Below are positions 53,881 through 62,945 of a stretch of DNA of 64,000 nucleotides, one piece after another (positions within the stretch are counted from its first letter, which is position 1; every line of letters begins with the position of its first letter). Source of the stretch: Flavisolibacter longurius (GTDB lineage: Bacteria > Bacteroidota > Bacteroidia > Chitinophagales > Chitinophagaceae); assembly GCA_013327885.1 (NCBI GenBank), contig JABUMY010000007.1:186001-250000 (forward strand), written 5' to 3'. A model generated the notes under the pieces. The model made no database searches. It was not told where the DNA came from and saw only the letters and a list, made by a program, of their open reading frames with translations. A program made the translations under genes and the position numbers.

Positions 53881-54657
53881 ATGGTGATCGAGTGGGTGGA
53901 TATTTTGCTGCTCTGTGGAGCAGCGTTCCTGGCAGGTTTTGTTGATGCCATTGTAGGTGGCGGCGGACTGATTCAACTGCCGGCGGCCCTGGTTATTTTA
54001 CCCCATATACCGGTGGCTACGGTTATCGGTTCTTTAAAGATACCGGCCTTTAGCGGAACAGCCATTGCGGCCTGGCAATACAGTCGCAAGGTTTCCATCA
54101 ACTGGCTTTTACTGGCAGTTATTTGCACCCTTGCTTTCCTGGCCTCTTACGGCGGGTCGTTTCTGCTTACGCATGTAAGCAATGACTTTATGAAACCTGT
54201 GCTGGTGGTGGTGCTGGCGGCTGTTGCCCTTTATACCTATACCAAAAAAGACTTTGGACAGCACGACGAAGAAAGAACACTATCGGTACGCAGGCAATAT
54301 CAGCTAGCCGTTCCCGTTAGTTTGCTCGTTGGTTTTTACGATGGCTTTATTGGCCCCGGTGCCGGCTCCTTTTTTATGCTGGCCTTTATCGCTTTGCTGC
54401 ACTTTGATTTTCTGCATGCTTCGGCGCACGCCAAAATGGTGAACCTGGCTACCAACCTTGGGTCGGTCACCTTGTTTCTTGTAAAAGGAATGCTTATCTG
54501 GAAGATCGCCCTGCCCATGGCGGCGGCCAATATGCTGGGTGGCTTTTTAGGGGCACGGCTGGCCATTGTCCGGGGCAACCGTTTTATCCGGGCCTTTTTC
54601 CTGTTTGTGATCGTGGCTATCCTGCTACGGTTTTGCTGGGATGTTTTCTTTGCATAA
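53881..54657 (+). CDS. TSUP family (TauE/SafE) anion permease
   Basis: From ATG at 53881 the product is 258 residues with about eight helices in two homologous halves. AFLAGFVDAIVGGGGLIQLPAAL near 15-37 and VGFYDGFIGPGAGSFFMLAF near 145-164 are the paired TSUP signatures (VDxxVGGGG and YxGxxGxGxG). Members move sulfite, sulfoacetate or related anions across the inner membrane. It starts 28 bases after glnS. It differs from the COG2836 protein of the cbb3 locus. A longer frame from 53821 lies inside glnS and is rejected. Confidence 0.9.
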   Translation: MVIEWVDILLLCGAAFLAGFVDAIVGGGGLIQLPAALVILPHIPVATVIGSLKIPAFSGTAIAAWQYSRKVSINWLLLAVICTLAFLASYGGSFLLTHVSNDFMKPVLVVVLAAVALYTYTKKDFGQHDEERTLSVRRQYQLAVPVSLLVGFYDGFIGPGAGSFFMLAFIALLHFDFLHASAHAKMVNLATNLGSVTLFLVKGMLIWKIALPMAAANMLGGFLGARLAIVRGNRFIRAFFLFVIVAILLRFCWDVFFA

Positions 54658-54662
54658 GGATC

Positions 54663-54899
54663 TTATCCCAGGTTGTCTTTTTCTCGCTCCAGCCAAAAAC
54701 GCCGCAAGGCATTCAACTGGTCGAAGTCATAGCCTTCCTCCATTTCAGGAGTAACCGTTACCGTATCATCATAGGTAAAGCTTTTTTCAGGGCCTTCTTC
54801 CGGCCGAAGGGTAAAGTCAAAGCGGTGCGCATCCTGTTTTCTTACCACCACTTCGGTGCCGTTTTCCAGCGTAAATTCAAAAGGATAGTCGATAGCCAT
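54663..54899 (-). CDS. Small acidic protein of unknown function
   Basis: The 78-residue protein starts MAIDYPFEFTLENGTEVVVRK and is acidic and soluble: alternating strands, then an acidic helix (EEGYDFDQLNALRRFWLERE). It is convergent with the TSUP gene, with 5 bases between the stops. No family is recognised; the regular composition and clean start suggest a real gene. Confidence 0.6.
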   Translation of the reverse strand: MAIDYPFEFTLENGTEVVVRKQDAHRFDFTLRPEEGPEKSFTYDDTVTVTPEMEEGYDFDQLNALRRFWLEREKDNLG

Positions 54900-55040
54900 A
54901 GCGTTTTGTTTTTTAAAAAATGAAAAATATTATGCCATGCAGGAAGCCCTTCTGCTACAGGCAGATCGCCTCTTCTTTGCTTAACAAATGAGTTTTGGAA
55001 AATACACCTGGTGTTTGCAAAGGTGCGATGCCAGGGAGGG

Positions 55041-55595
55041 TCACGGGTTCACCTGCAGGTGTATCATCTTTTTTCCCAACAAGGTTTTTTCGCCGTTGGG
55101 CAAAAAACCTGTTCGCAGGTATAGCCGGAGTGCACCGGGATTATCGTTATCAACCAGCAGGCCCAGGGTTTGTTTTTGCTTTTGCACATATTCGGTTACC
55201 AGGAAATGGAGCAGTTGCGTACCAACTCCCTTGCCCTGCCAGGCCGGCAGTACACCCAATGAGTCAATATAAAATTCTCCCGCGACGGTTTCGTCCTCGG
55301 GGTGGATGATTTGTTTGTAATGGTGGTAAATGTGGTCGAGCACCGGTTGACGCAAGCGGTAAAGATCGGCGCCGTTGTACAGGGTTACTGCCGCTATAAC
55401 TTTCCCGCCGGATTCTGCCACCCAGCAATTCTGATAGCTGTACTGGTTAGCCTCCCTTTTAACAAAATGGCGCAGAAACGACAGCGCTTCGGCGGGGTTG
55501 TTTTCGCCAATGAAGTGGTACACGATGGCTTCCATCGCTTGTAACAGGCAAAGGGCAATGGCGTCTTTGTCTTCAATTGTTGCTTTTCGGATCAT
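55041..55595 (-). CDS. GNAT-family N-acetyltransferase
   Basis: From ATG at 55595 the product is 184 residues. It opens with MIRKATIEDKDAIALCLLQAM, a GNAT first strand and helix. The acetyl-CoA pyrophosphate loop LPAWQGKGVGTQLLHFLV near 124-141 (QxxGxG) and DNDNPGALRLYLRTGF near 156-171 are typical of the fold. The acceptor is unknown. The 150-base gap before 54899 and the 198-base gap after 55595 hold nothing I could recognise. Confidence 0.85.
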   Translation of the reverse strand: MIRKATIEDKDAIALCLLQAMEAIVYHFIGENNPAEALSFLRHFVKREANQYSYQNCWVAESGGKVIAAVTLYNGADLYRLRQPVLDHIYHHYKQIIHPEDETVAGEFYIDSLGVLPAWQGKGVGTQLLHFLVTEYVQKQKQTLGLLVDNDNPGALRLYLRTGFLPNGEKTLLGKKMIHLQVNP

Positions 55596-55793
55596 CTTGC
55601 TTTTGGCGTTCAACAGCTAATCTTTTGGTGTAAACATGGACTGTTGCCATTCTGCAAAAGAAGGAGCATTTTATTTTAATTGACGAGGAAAATAATTACG
55701 GTAAGATGGCGGGGTGAATAGGAGTTCAGCGAACGGCAATGACCGGTAGCAAAATATGGGTATGTTGGCGAACAGGAATTTTGCCCGGATTTG

Positions 55794-56030
55794 TTACGCT
55801 TTGTTTTGCCCTTTTAATTTGCGAATATTCTGGAAAAGAAAAACCATCCCGATAAAAGCAAAAAACTTGCTGTTGGAAGCAGGGTGCAGCAGGGCATGCA
55901 CCAGCATGTAAGATGTGCCCAGGAGGCCAAAAAGTATTTTCGCTTTAAAACCAGATTGGATGCTGACAACAAACAAGACAACGATCAGCAGCAAGGCAAG
56001 TATTGAGCAGAGCAACATGGTATCTGTCAT
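55794..56030 (-). CDS. Small two- or three-helix membrane protein
   Basis: The 78-residue protein has a hydrophobic helix at about 5-25 (LLCSILALLLIVVLFVVSI), a second around 33-47 (LFGLLGTSYMLVHALL) and a third short one (FFAFIGMVFLFQNI) before a basic tail (RKLKGQNKA). It is probably an inner-membrane protein of unknown function. It stands alone; the 230 bases upstream hold no gene that I can support. Confidence 0.55.
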   Translation of the reverse strand: MTDTMLLCSILALLLIVVLFVVSIQSGFKAKILFGLLGTSYMLVHALLHPASNSKFFAFIGMVFLFQNIRKLKGQNKA

Positions 56031-56260
56031 AAAATGGCCTGTTGTATGAAGGGAAATGATTGGCTTTCAAAAGGAGGGGAGGTTAAAAAAATTCTTTTTC
56101 TGGTTACTTGCACCCTTTTCTGAAGATACTATAATTTGGCAGGGTTTAGATAAAGGATGACAGTCTGCTTGATTTTCTACGACGATCTTTTACATTGGAC
56201 AGATTACCTCTTTCGGCTTCAATGAGAAGGTGCAATTACTATTAGCACTCGTTTATCACA

Positions 56261-56794
56261 TCAGGCCATGGTGACCCAATTAAATAGGAACCACTCTGTG
56301 CCGGTTGAAATGAAATAATTCTGCTCGTTCCATTCTTCATCAAAACAAAACACTTGCTCGATCTCTTCTTTTACCAGACGGGCTGTAAATGGTTTGACCT
56401 TTCCTTCTTCACTGTATTCAAAAGAGGGTTCTGCCTGAATGCCATTTATTGTAGCAGCGTAGCGTTCCCAAAATTTTTGGACTGGTACTTCCTTTCCTGT
56501 GCTATTGGTAAAGCGTCCCCAAATAGACAAATGGGTGATAAATTCTTCGACTGTTGGTGTATTAACCTCCCATTCATCTTCCCAAAGCGAAAGAAATTTT
56601 GCTTCTTTTTGCAGCAGGTAAAGAAGGGCGGCAGCAGGGTGCGATGTATGGCTTTTTGATAAAATAACCAATGAAGCCCTGTTCCAGAACTCACTGGTAG
56701 TGGATAGTTCACATACGGTTGCGTACTGCCAGGTTCCGTCTTCAAATGGCAGTTGGTTCAAAAACTCGTCCGGCAGTTCGGAAAGGTTCAACAT
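56261..56794 (-). CDS. Uncharacterised soluble protein
   Basis: The 177-residue protein starts MLNLSELPDEFLNQLPFEDGT and has no signal peptide or membrane helix. It is acidic, rich in aromatic residues (WQYATV, FWNRASLVIL, LWEDEWEV, EWFLFNWVTMA), and appears to be a compact alpha/beta fold. No family was recognised. It is isolated on the minus strand. Codon use and composition look normal for the window, though slightly more AT-rich. Confidence 0.6.
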   Translation of the reverse strand: MLNLSELPDEFLNQLPFEDGTWQYATVCELSTTSEFWNRASLVILSKSHTSHPAAALLYLLQKEAKFLSLWEDEWEVNTPTVEEFITHLSIWGRFTNSTGKEVPVQKFWERYAATINGIQAEPSFEYSEEGKVKPFTARLVKEEIEQVFCFDEEWNEQNYFISTGTEWFLFNWVTMA

Positions 56795-57124
56795 GGTAGG
56801 TAGACAAGCGTAAAGATAAACAGTGTCAGGTACACATTATTTCACTAACCGCCGTATCAGCTGCCTAAAAGTTTGGACGGTTTTGTTCGTGATTTCTTAA
56901 ACTGTCTGATCATTTCTTCCTTTCTTCTTGCGGGATTGCAGAAACCGTGTCATTTAAAAACACTTTGCCAATGTAATACGGGTCCAGTTTTTTCCCCTGT
57001 TTTTAGAATCGTTTCAATGCCGTTAAATGGCACCTGGCGGTGCCTTCAAACGTGCTGTCCAAAAGCCTTTTTCTGAGACTTGTGGCCTTTCATTTCTTAA
57101 AGGATTTTCCCCTTATTACTTCAC
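56795..57124. other. 330-base gap without recognisable content
   Basis: AT-rich sequence between two minus-strand hypothetical genes. A 67-codon plus-strand frame at 56873 has no family features and unusual composition. I see no hairpin or array in it. Confidence 0.5.
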
Positions 57125-57667
57125 TCAGCAACCGCCTTTGCGAGGGGCACGCTTGTAGATCAGTTTTCCTTCCCTTTCCACATAGTCGCCCGATACGATC
57201 GGATAGGCATACTTAGGCGCATGCGATACTACGCGACTTTTTAAACTGATTTTATCGGCCACTTTCAGGCGACGCAATTGGTGAAATTCGTCAGACTCTT
57301 CGTTCCCAAAACTCATAATAAATTCATCGCCATTGATCCTCACCATTACGCCGAAACCCAAACGTGAGCCTGGTGGAAGCGAAAGTGAGGTGACAACAGC
57401 TTCCATATTGGTGTAATTCCGGATGGACTTACGGATGTTGGCCTCACTGGCATACACTTTTTTACCGGCGGGAGATTCTTCCCATTTTTTGAAATTTTTT
57501 CCGGCAGGGGTAGCTTCCCATTGTTCCATTGCTTTTTTCCTTTCTGCAGCAGAGATTGGCGTCGGTACTGAATTTTTAGCGGGTTCAATTTTGCTTTCCC
57601 GGTTGGCAAATACAAGTCCGCTTACTACCACTAGTGGTAGGACCAGCGCATAAACAAATTTTTTCAT
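57125..57667 (-). CDS. Secreted protein with duplicated W-E-x-(T/S)-P-A-G-K motif
   Basis: From ATG at 57667 the product is 180 residues with a signal peptide (MKKFVYALVLPLVVVSGLVFA). The mature part has two near repeats: QWEATPAGKNFKKW and KWEESPAGKKVYAS (about 55-82), then a beta-rich domain with RLGFGVMVRINGDEFIMSFG. It ends GDYVEREGKLIYKRAPRKGGC. The family is unknown. It is divergent from the membrane winged-helix regulator, with a 180-base gap, and could be its target. Confidence 0.65.
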   Translation of the reverse strand: MKKFVYALVLPLVVVSGLVFANRESKIEPAKNSVPTPISAAERKKAMEQWEATPAGKNFKKWEESPAGKKVYASEANIRKSIRNYTNMEAVVTSLSLPPGSRLGFGVMVRINGDEFIMSFGNEESDEFHQLRRLKVADKISLKSRVVSHAPKYAYPIVSGDYVEREGKLIYKRAPRKGGC

Positions 57668-57846
57668 ATTTTTTGTAGTTTTAATTGACAAGGATTTTTC
57701 TGGGCAAATCTGTTCTGTGGGTGGCAGCCTTTTACTTTCAGCATTCTTTAAAAGATGGGTTCAACAAAAATACCTTGCTGGTGTGCAGACAGCGGTATCT
57801 CGATTGTAATTAATAGTGTAAACTTTGTAAATATTATCTTGACATT

Positions 57847-58779
57847 ATGCTGATAGAGAGAAAACTGTTGACCGTCAATCGAAAACACCTGGGCGGATTG
57901 TTACTTCTCACGACGATCTCTATCTTCTGCGTGGCTTTCAGCATGACCGGCAATGATGACTTTGACTTTGCCCGCAGGGAGGTGTTGCTGCGGCGGATCG
58001 GGCATGAGATACTACTTCAGTCGGGCGACAGCACCTCGCGGGTGCTTCCGGTTAAAAAGATCGCCGGAAATGAATACCAGATCAGTTTTGAGAATGCCTT
58101 CACTTTTCATCCCGATTCGCTGGTAAAAACAACCCAGCGTTTGTTGGTCAAAGACCCCCTGGCAAGCGATTATGTTGTTAACGTTGTGAATTGTGCCAAT
58201 GCCAGTGTAGCTTACGGCTATGCGATCGCAAAAAATAAGAAGGATGATATTATAACCTGTTTGGGAAGAAGGCAGCCCATCGGTTGCTACCTGATCAACA
58301 TTAAATTCAGTCCACCAGGAATCATGACAGCAAAAAATGGATACGTCCTGGGAGGCTTGTTCCTGTTAGGTTTTGTTGGATTTATCTTTTTTAGTTCTGT
58401 CAAGCCACAGAAAGATCTACCCGGAAATCAGTTGACGCATGCTGAGCAGGAGCCAGCCGACAAGCAGGATCAGTCTGCCAACCTTTATACAGTAGGCGCA
58501 ATGTCTTTCGACGCGGAAACTCGTCAGCTCCTGTTAAATGGTAAGACAACAGATCTGACCAAAACGGAAGCCCGTGTACTCGGTATTTTCGCGGCTTCTC
58601 CAAACGAGGCTATTGAGCGAAGCCGGCTTCAAAAAGAGATATGGGAAGATGAAGGGGTTATTGTTGGTCGCAGCCTGGATATGTTCATTTCCAAACTCAG
58701 AAAAAAACTGGAAATTGAGCCGAACGTGAAGATCGTTGTCATTCGTGGCAAAGGATACAAGCTCCAAATCGATGCATAA
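57847..58779 (+). CDS. Membrane-anchored winged-helix regulator with C-terminal DNA-binding domain
   Basis: The 310-residue protein has a first membrane helix at about 15-33, a periplasmic domain at 34-164 with three cysteines (116, 138, 147), a second helix at 166-184, a linker, and a C-terminal OmpR/PhoB-type winged helix at 216-308 (LTKTEARVLGIFAA, RSLDMFISKLRKKL, VVIRGKGYKL). ToxR/CadC proteins have the DNA-binding domain first and the periplasmic domain last; here the order is reversed. It is a one-component sensor by inference. The gap that follows (58780-59088) holds only a terminator. Confidence 0.85.
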   Translation: MLIERKLLTVNRKHLGGLLLLTTISIFCVAFSMTGNDDFDFARREVLLRRIGHEILLQSGDSTSRVLPVKKIAGNEYQISFENAFTFHPDSLVKTTQRLLVKDPLASDYVVNVVNCANASVAYGYAIAKNKKDDIITCLGRRQPIGCYLINIKFSPPGIMTAKNGYVLGGLFLLGFVGFIFFSSVKPQKDLPGNQLTHAEQEPADKQDQSANLYTVGAMSFDAETRQLLLNGKTTDLTKTEARVLGIFAASPNEAIERSRLQKEIWEDEGVIVGRSLDMFISKLRKKLEIEPNVKIVVIRGKGYKLQIDA

Positions 58780-59035
58780 ATCTTTCGGTGCTTACTTGTT
58801 AGGGTCCTGATACCAACCTTGCAGATCCAGCTTTTTTACACGGTTTGCTGCTTATATCAAATCCGCATAACGCAAGACAAGAACATGAATAGATCAATTG
58901 CTGCAAAACGAATAGTGCAACGATTTGCACGTAGCGCTTTTTTATCTCCCAAACTATCGTAGTCTCTTTTATTGACTGCTCACGTAGATTCATGAAGCGG
59001 CTCAAGCGGAAGCAACTCTCTTCACACGTTCACAA

Positions 59036-59068
59036 AAAAAAGCCCCTTGCTTTTGCAAAGGGCTTTTT
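59036..59068 (-). terminator. Terminator of the metalloprotease gene
   Basis: AAAAAGCCCCTTGC and GCAAAGGGCTTTTT pair around TTTT with one mismatch, symmetrical A/T shoulders. It works in both directions. Confidence 0.85.
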
Positions 59069-59088
59069 AGAAAGTAAAAGAAAACCGG

Positions 59089-61653
59089 TTATTTTGGTTC
59101 CAGTACAACAGTAATACGGTCTGATACATCCTGCAGGTGAGCACGGCTGGCGGCATCTTTGTATGCCGGCAGGGCTGCACGAACCTCGCTTTGCAAAGAC
59201 CGCAGTTGCGCCTTGGCTACAGAAATGGCATCCGTGGTGCGACTGTAATCAGAAGAAACACCAAAAGCCCGTGCTACCGTGGCAGCAGGCGATGCCTCGT
59301 CCTTCAGGTTGTTGGCCAGTTGCTCTACAAACGCTTTTTGCAGGTTGCGGCGGTAGATATCGATCGGCTTGCGGGCAGCCAGTTCGCTCCAGATGCCTTT
59401 GCGCAGGTCAGTCACCATCTCGGTAGCTGTGTACACATTCTTCTCGCCGCTGGCTTCGTAGCGGAACATCTTGTTGAACGTGCTGTTGCTCAGCAAGCGT
59501 CCCAGGATGTTGTTTTGCACAGACAGGATGGTATTCATCGGGTTGATGCTCACCAATCCTTCGATCTTGTTGTTCTTTAACCACATTGGTGTTTTAAACA
59601 ATTGCTGGTGCAGGAACTGCATGGCTTCTTTTTGGGTAGCCTTTGGCGTGAATTCGATCACCACGCCACCTTCTTCCTGCATGCGCGGTGTGGTTTGAAT
59701 ACCACCGATGTTCTTGGCCACGTGGCCCATGTAACGGTTAAACTGTGTCGTCAGTTGACCGTACATGTTCTGCAAGCCACGGTAGTCGCGGTTTTCTTCT
59801 TTTGTCCACTCGGGGAGGTTGGTCATAATGCGCTGCAGGTTCTTGATACCATAGGTGCTTGCCTTCATGGCATTGTCGCCAAGGTCTTCGTTCTGTCCGC
59901 GGGGATCATCAATGTCGATCTCTGTTCCAAACCAAAGACGCTTGTTCTTCATCTTTTCCATGGTCAGCTTGTTCAGGGCTGCCACTTCATCCTGCGGTGT
60001 TTTATGCTCCGGCATCCAGCGGTAACCCCACTCAATGGCCCAGATGTCGTAGTCGCCAATGCGGGGGAAAAGACCTTTTTCGCTGATCTTGTCTTCGGGC
60101 TGTGCCACGTAGTTAAAGCGGGCATAGTCCATGATTGACGGCGTGTGGCCGTTGGCTTCCACCCAGGCTTTGTTGCGCAGGTTTTCTACCGGTACGGTAG
60201 AAGAAGAGCCGTAGTTGTGGCGCAGGCCAAGGGTATGACCAACTTCGTGCGACGAAACAAACCGGATCAGTTCACCCATCAGTGAATCGGGGAACACCAG
60301 TTGGCGGGCACGGGGATCAACGGCTGCTGTCTGTACAAAATACCAGTCGCGCAAAAGACTCATTACGTTGTGGTACCAGTTAATATGCGACTCCAGGATC
60401 TCACCGGTGCGGGGATCGTGTACGTTCGGACCGCTGGCGTTTGGAATATCGGAAGGCTTGTAAACAATGGCCGAGTGACGGGCATCTTCCAGGCTCCAGG
60501 AAGGATTGTCGGTAGGCGCCATTTTCGCGTAGATGGCGTTCTTAAAGCCTGCTTTTTCAAACGCTTTCTGCCAGTCGTTTACACCCTGGATCAGGTAGGG
60601 AACCCATTTTTTCGGCGTAGCCGGGTCAATGTAATAAACGATGGGCTTGGCAGGTTCTACCAGCTCACCACGAAGGTACTTGGCTTCATCGCCGGGCTTG
60701 GGTTCCAGTTTCCAGCGAACGGCCATTGTTACTCTTTCCACGCCTTGCGGGTTGGCGTCGTAATCGGTATAGCCGGCGGCAAAATAGCCAACACGGGGAT
60801 CAAACAGGCGGGGCTTCATGGGGTTGCCGGGAAGCAGGATCATGGAGCTGTTTAACTCGTAAGTAGACGGTGAACCGGCAGAGGGCTGGCCAATGCTGAT
60901 GGTCATGCCACCACCTTGCGGGGTTGGCGTACGCATGTAGGTCTTAACCGTTTTTACTTCGATGTTGGTAGGGAAGGACTTTACATCGGTGATGTAAGAG
61001 GTCTCCCGCTGGTAGGCAGCAAGGCCAAGGGTACGCTTCACGGAGGCATTAAAGAAAAGCACGTCGTTATCGCCCATCAGGTAATCTGTCAGTTCAATAA
61101 CCGAACCTTTGGTATTGGTAACCGAATCATGCGCCAGGGCTTTTACATCAAAAGCCGCCATGATGGGTTGCAGGTTAGAGTTGCGAACAGCCTGGTACAT
61201 ACCGGCGGAGTCGCGACCGGCTTCGTCAAACGAAAGGCCGCGCATAAAGATCTTGTTGTTGGGACCTTTTTCGAAAGAGATCTCTTTCTTGCCAATAATG
61301 TCACCGGCATAACCGATAAAACCGGCGCGGGGACCAGCAGGCGCTTTGGAAATGCGGTTCACGATCAGGATCTCACGACCCAGCAGGGAGTCGGGGATCT
61401 CGAAATAATACTTGTCATCAACCTTGTGGGTTACAAAAAGTCCGCGGTCAGTTTTGGCTTTGGCAGTAATTACTTCAGCGTACGGTTTGGGACCAGCATT
61501 TTGTGCCGGTGTGCCGGTACGGCCGGGAAAATTACCCGGGGTGGCAGTGCCGTTGCCGGTAGTCGGCGGCGTGGTAGGTGTTCGCTGAGCGAAACCTGCA
61601 GCACTGGTCAATAAAAGTCCTGTTGCCATGGCAACAGCGAAGCGACGGTTCAT
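59089..61653 (-). CDS. Zinc-dependent metalloprotease (DUF5117/DUF5118 family)
   Basis: From ATG at 61653 the product is 854 residues: signal peptide (MNRRFAVAMATGLLLTSAAGFAQ), a Thr/Pro/Gly-rich segment, the conserved N-terminal domain (about 65-130; GLFVTHKVDDKYYFEIPDSLLGREILIVNRISKAP) and a metzincin-like catalytic domain with SSHEVGHTLGLRHNYGSS near 467-484 (HExxHxxGxxH). A C-terminal helical domain follows. It is probably periplasmic or surface-exposed. Substrate unknown; such proteins are common and large in Bacteroidota. A signal peptide without a T9SS tail suggests ordinary export. Confidence 0.9.
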   Translation of the reverse strand: MNRRFAVAMATGLLLTSAAGFAQRTPTTPPTTGNGTATPGNFPGRTGTPAQNAGPKPYAEVITAKAKTDRGLFVTHKVDDKYYFEIPDSLLGREILIVNRISKAPAGPRAGFIGYAGDIIGKKEISFEKGPNNKIFMRGLSFDEAGRDSAGMYQAVRNSNLQPIMAAFDVKALAHDSVTNTKGSVIELTDYLMGDNDVLFFNASVKRTLGLAAYQRETSYITDVKSFPTNIEVKTVKTYMRTPTPQGGGMTISIGQPSAGSPSTYELNSSMILLPGNPMKPRLFDPRVGYFAAGYTDYDANPQGVERVTMAVRWKLEPKPGDEAKYLRGELVEPAKPIVYYIDPATPKKWVPYLIQGVNDWQKAFEKAGFKNAIYAKMAPTDNPSWSLEDARHSAIVYKPSDIPNASGPNVHDPRTGEILESHINWYHNVMSLLRDWYFVQTAAVDPRARQLVFPDSLMGELIRFVSSHEVGHTLGLRHNYGSSSTVPVENLRNKAWVEANGHTPSIMDYARFNYVAQPEDKISEKGLFPRIGDYDIWAIEWGYRWMPEHKTPQDEVAALNKLTMEKMKNKRLWFGTEIDIDDPRGQNEDLGDNAMKASTYGIKNLQRIMTNLPEWTKEENRDYRGLQNMYGQLTTQFNRYMGHVAKNIGGIQTTPRMQEEGGVVIEFTPKATQKEAMQFLHQQLFKTPMWLKNNKIEGLVSINPMNTILSVQNNILGRLLSNSTFNKMFRYEASGEKNVYTATEMVTDLRKGIWSELAARKPIDIYRRNLQKAFVEQLANNLKDEASPAATVARAFGVSSDYSRTTDAISVAKAQLRSLQSEVRAALPAYKDAASRAHLQDVSDRITVVLEPK

Positions 61654-61857
61654 TCCTGTGTGTTTAAATGTTTGGAAATGCGAAAACAATAAAGCTCGGA
61701 AATTACGTTGGAAAGGGCAGTTAAAACACAGTCATATTGAAGAACTTAACCTTTATTAACACAATTGTTTGTCGTTCAAAAGCCAACAAAATCAAAGCAT
61801 TAAACAAAATTTTACTGTGTAAAACAAATATGGCAAATTTAGTATATAAAATTTTTT

Positions 61858-62304
61858 ATGCGCCAGCTTTGCTTGCTCTTTTTGTTCCTGGTCAGCAGTG
61901 ACGCCTATACGCAAACCTCCCGTATTGATTTTGCCCGCCTCGACGAAACGCCGGACCGCAGACAAATTACAGAAGCCTTCCGACTATATGTGCAAAAAGA
62001 GTTTGCCACCGATCCTGTTTTTTTACTCGATCATCTTTATATCAAAAAAGAGTTTGCTTTTTTGGTGGGTAAGATTCGCGACAGCGAAGGAAAAGAAATT
62101 GATTTTGCCCGGTTCGATGCGGGTGATCGAAAAAGTGCTTTGCCCTTTAGAGGGCAGGAAACACGGGCCTTACTAAAGCGGCAGGGAGAAAGCTGGAAAG
62201 TACTTACCTGGCTGGTCACACCCGATGATGTGGCTTGTGCCTGCTGGTGGGCCGAATACAGCGCACCCAAAGATTTGTTTGACTACACCGACTATTGCCG
62301 CTAA
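61858..62304 (+). CDS. Secreted protein of unknown function
   Basis: The 148-residue protein has a signal peptide (MRQLCLLFLFLVSSDAYTQ). The mature part contains VQKEFATDPVFLLDHLYIKKEFAFLVGKI, an SH3/cystatin-like mixed fold, and DDVACACWWAEYSAPKDLF with a CxCWW motif. A strong terminator follows. No family could be named. Confidence 0.65.
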   Translation: MRQLCLLFLFLVSSDAYTQTSRIDFARLDETPDRRQITEAFRLYVQKEFATDPVFLLDHLYIKKEFAFLVGKIRDSEGKEIDFARFDAGDRKSALPFRGQETRALLKRQGESWKVLTWLVTPDDVACACWWAEYSAPKDLFDYTDYCR

Positions 62305-62315
62305 TCTATGGGCAG

Positions 62316-62345
62316 CAAAAAGGGTGTTTTTCAACACCCTTTCCT
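62316..62345 (+). terminator. Rho-independent terminator
   Basis: AAAAGGGTGTT and AACACCCTTTCC pair around TTTC. It lies between the convergent 61858 gene and the anti-sigma-like gene. Confidence 0.82.
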
Positions 62346-62378
62346 AATCAGTTTTTGGATAAAAAAACTTTCTCTACT

Positions 62379-62397
62379 GACCACTCACCACTCACCA
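62379..62397. repeat. Short CACTCACC array at the anti-sigma-like gene end
   Basis: GACCACTCACCACTCACCA, the same unit as the right arm at 31938-31963. It overlaps the last codons and stop of the minus-strand gene. Confidence 0.5.
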
Positions 62398-62927
62398 TAC
62401 GCATCCGTGCGCCTTGCCTTACGCTTCATGGCCAGGTAACGGTCCAGCAGCAGCAGTCCCAGTATCACGTTGATCATCATAAACAGGTTCACAAACGAAT
62501 TGCTGAAAACCCGGCTGTAGTCAACCGCCGTAAAATCAATGCCACCCGAATTGCCTTCTGCACTGTCCGATGACAGGTCTAGCTTCGAAAAACCATAACC
62601 CAAAAAGCCCACGATCACGGTGATAAAAAAAGCAGCAATGCCCCAGATGATCTTGGTGTTGATGTATTTTTTCGCGGCCGGCGTTATCTGCAGGCGGGCA
62701 ATTTCTTCCATCACGTTTTTGGTAAAACGCAGCGAAGGCTCTTCAAGTTCGGTGGCCTGCACCAGGCTGTGAACGTCGAGCAATTCGGCATACTTTGCCT
62801 TCCAGGCCGCATTCTCTGCAATGAGCTTTTCCACCACCGATGCCTCTGTGCTGCAGCCGTCGATAAAATCCCAAAGCCGGCTTTCCATATCGGCGCCTTG
62901 TTGCTCGGGAGAAAAATGTATTGCCAT
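62385..62927 (-). CDS. Putative anti-sigma factor (two-helix membrane protein)
   Basis: The 180-residue protein has an N-terminal cytosolic helical part (about 1-88; ESRLWDFIDGCSTEASVVEKLIAENAAWKAKYAEL) and two membrane helices (about 91-112 and 143-163) with a short periplasmic loop, ending in a basic tail. It has no classic HxxxCxxC zinc motif. Position 18 bases downstream of the ECF sigma gene makes an anti-sigma function the best inference. Confidence 0.7.
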   Translation of the reverse strand: MAIHFSPEQQGADMESRLWDFIDGCSTEASVVEKLIAENAAWKAKYAELLDVHSLVQATELEEPSLRFTKNVMEEIARLQITPAAKKYINTKIIWGIAAFFITVIVGFLGYGFSKLDLSSDSAEGNSGGIDFTAVDYSRVFSNSFVNLFMMINVILGLLLLDRYLAMKRKARRTDAYGEW

Positions 62928-62945
62928 GCGAAACGATTTTTGTTT

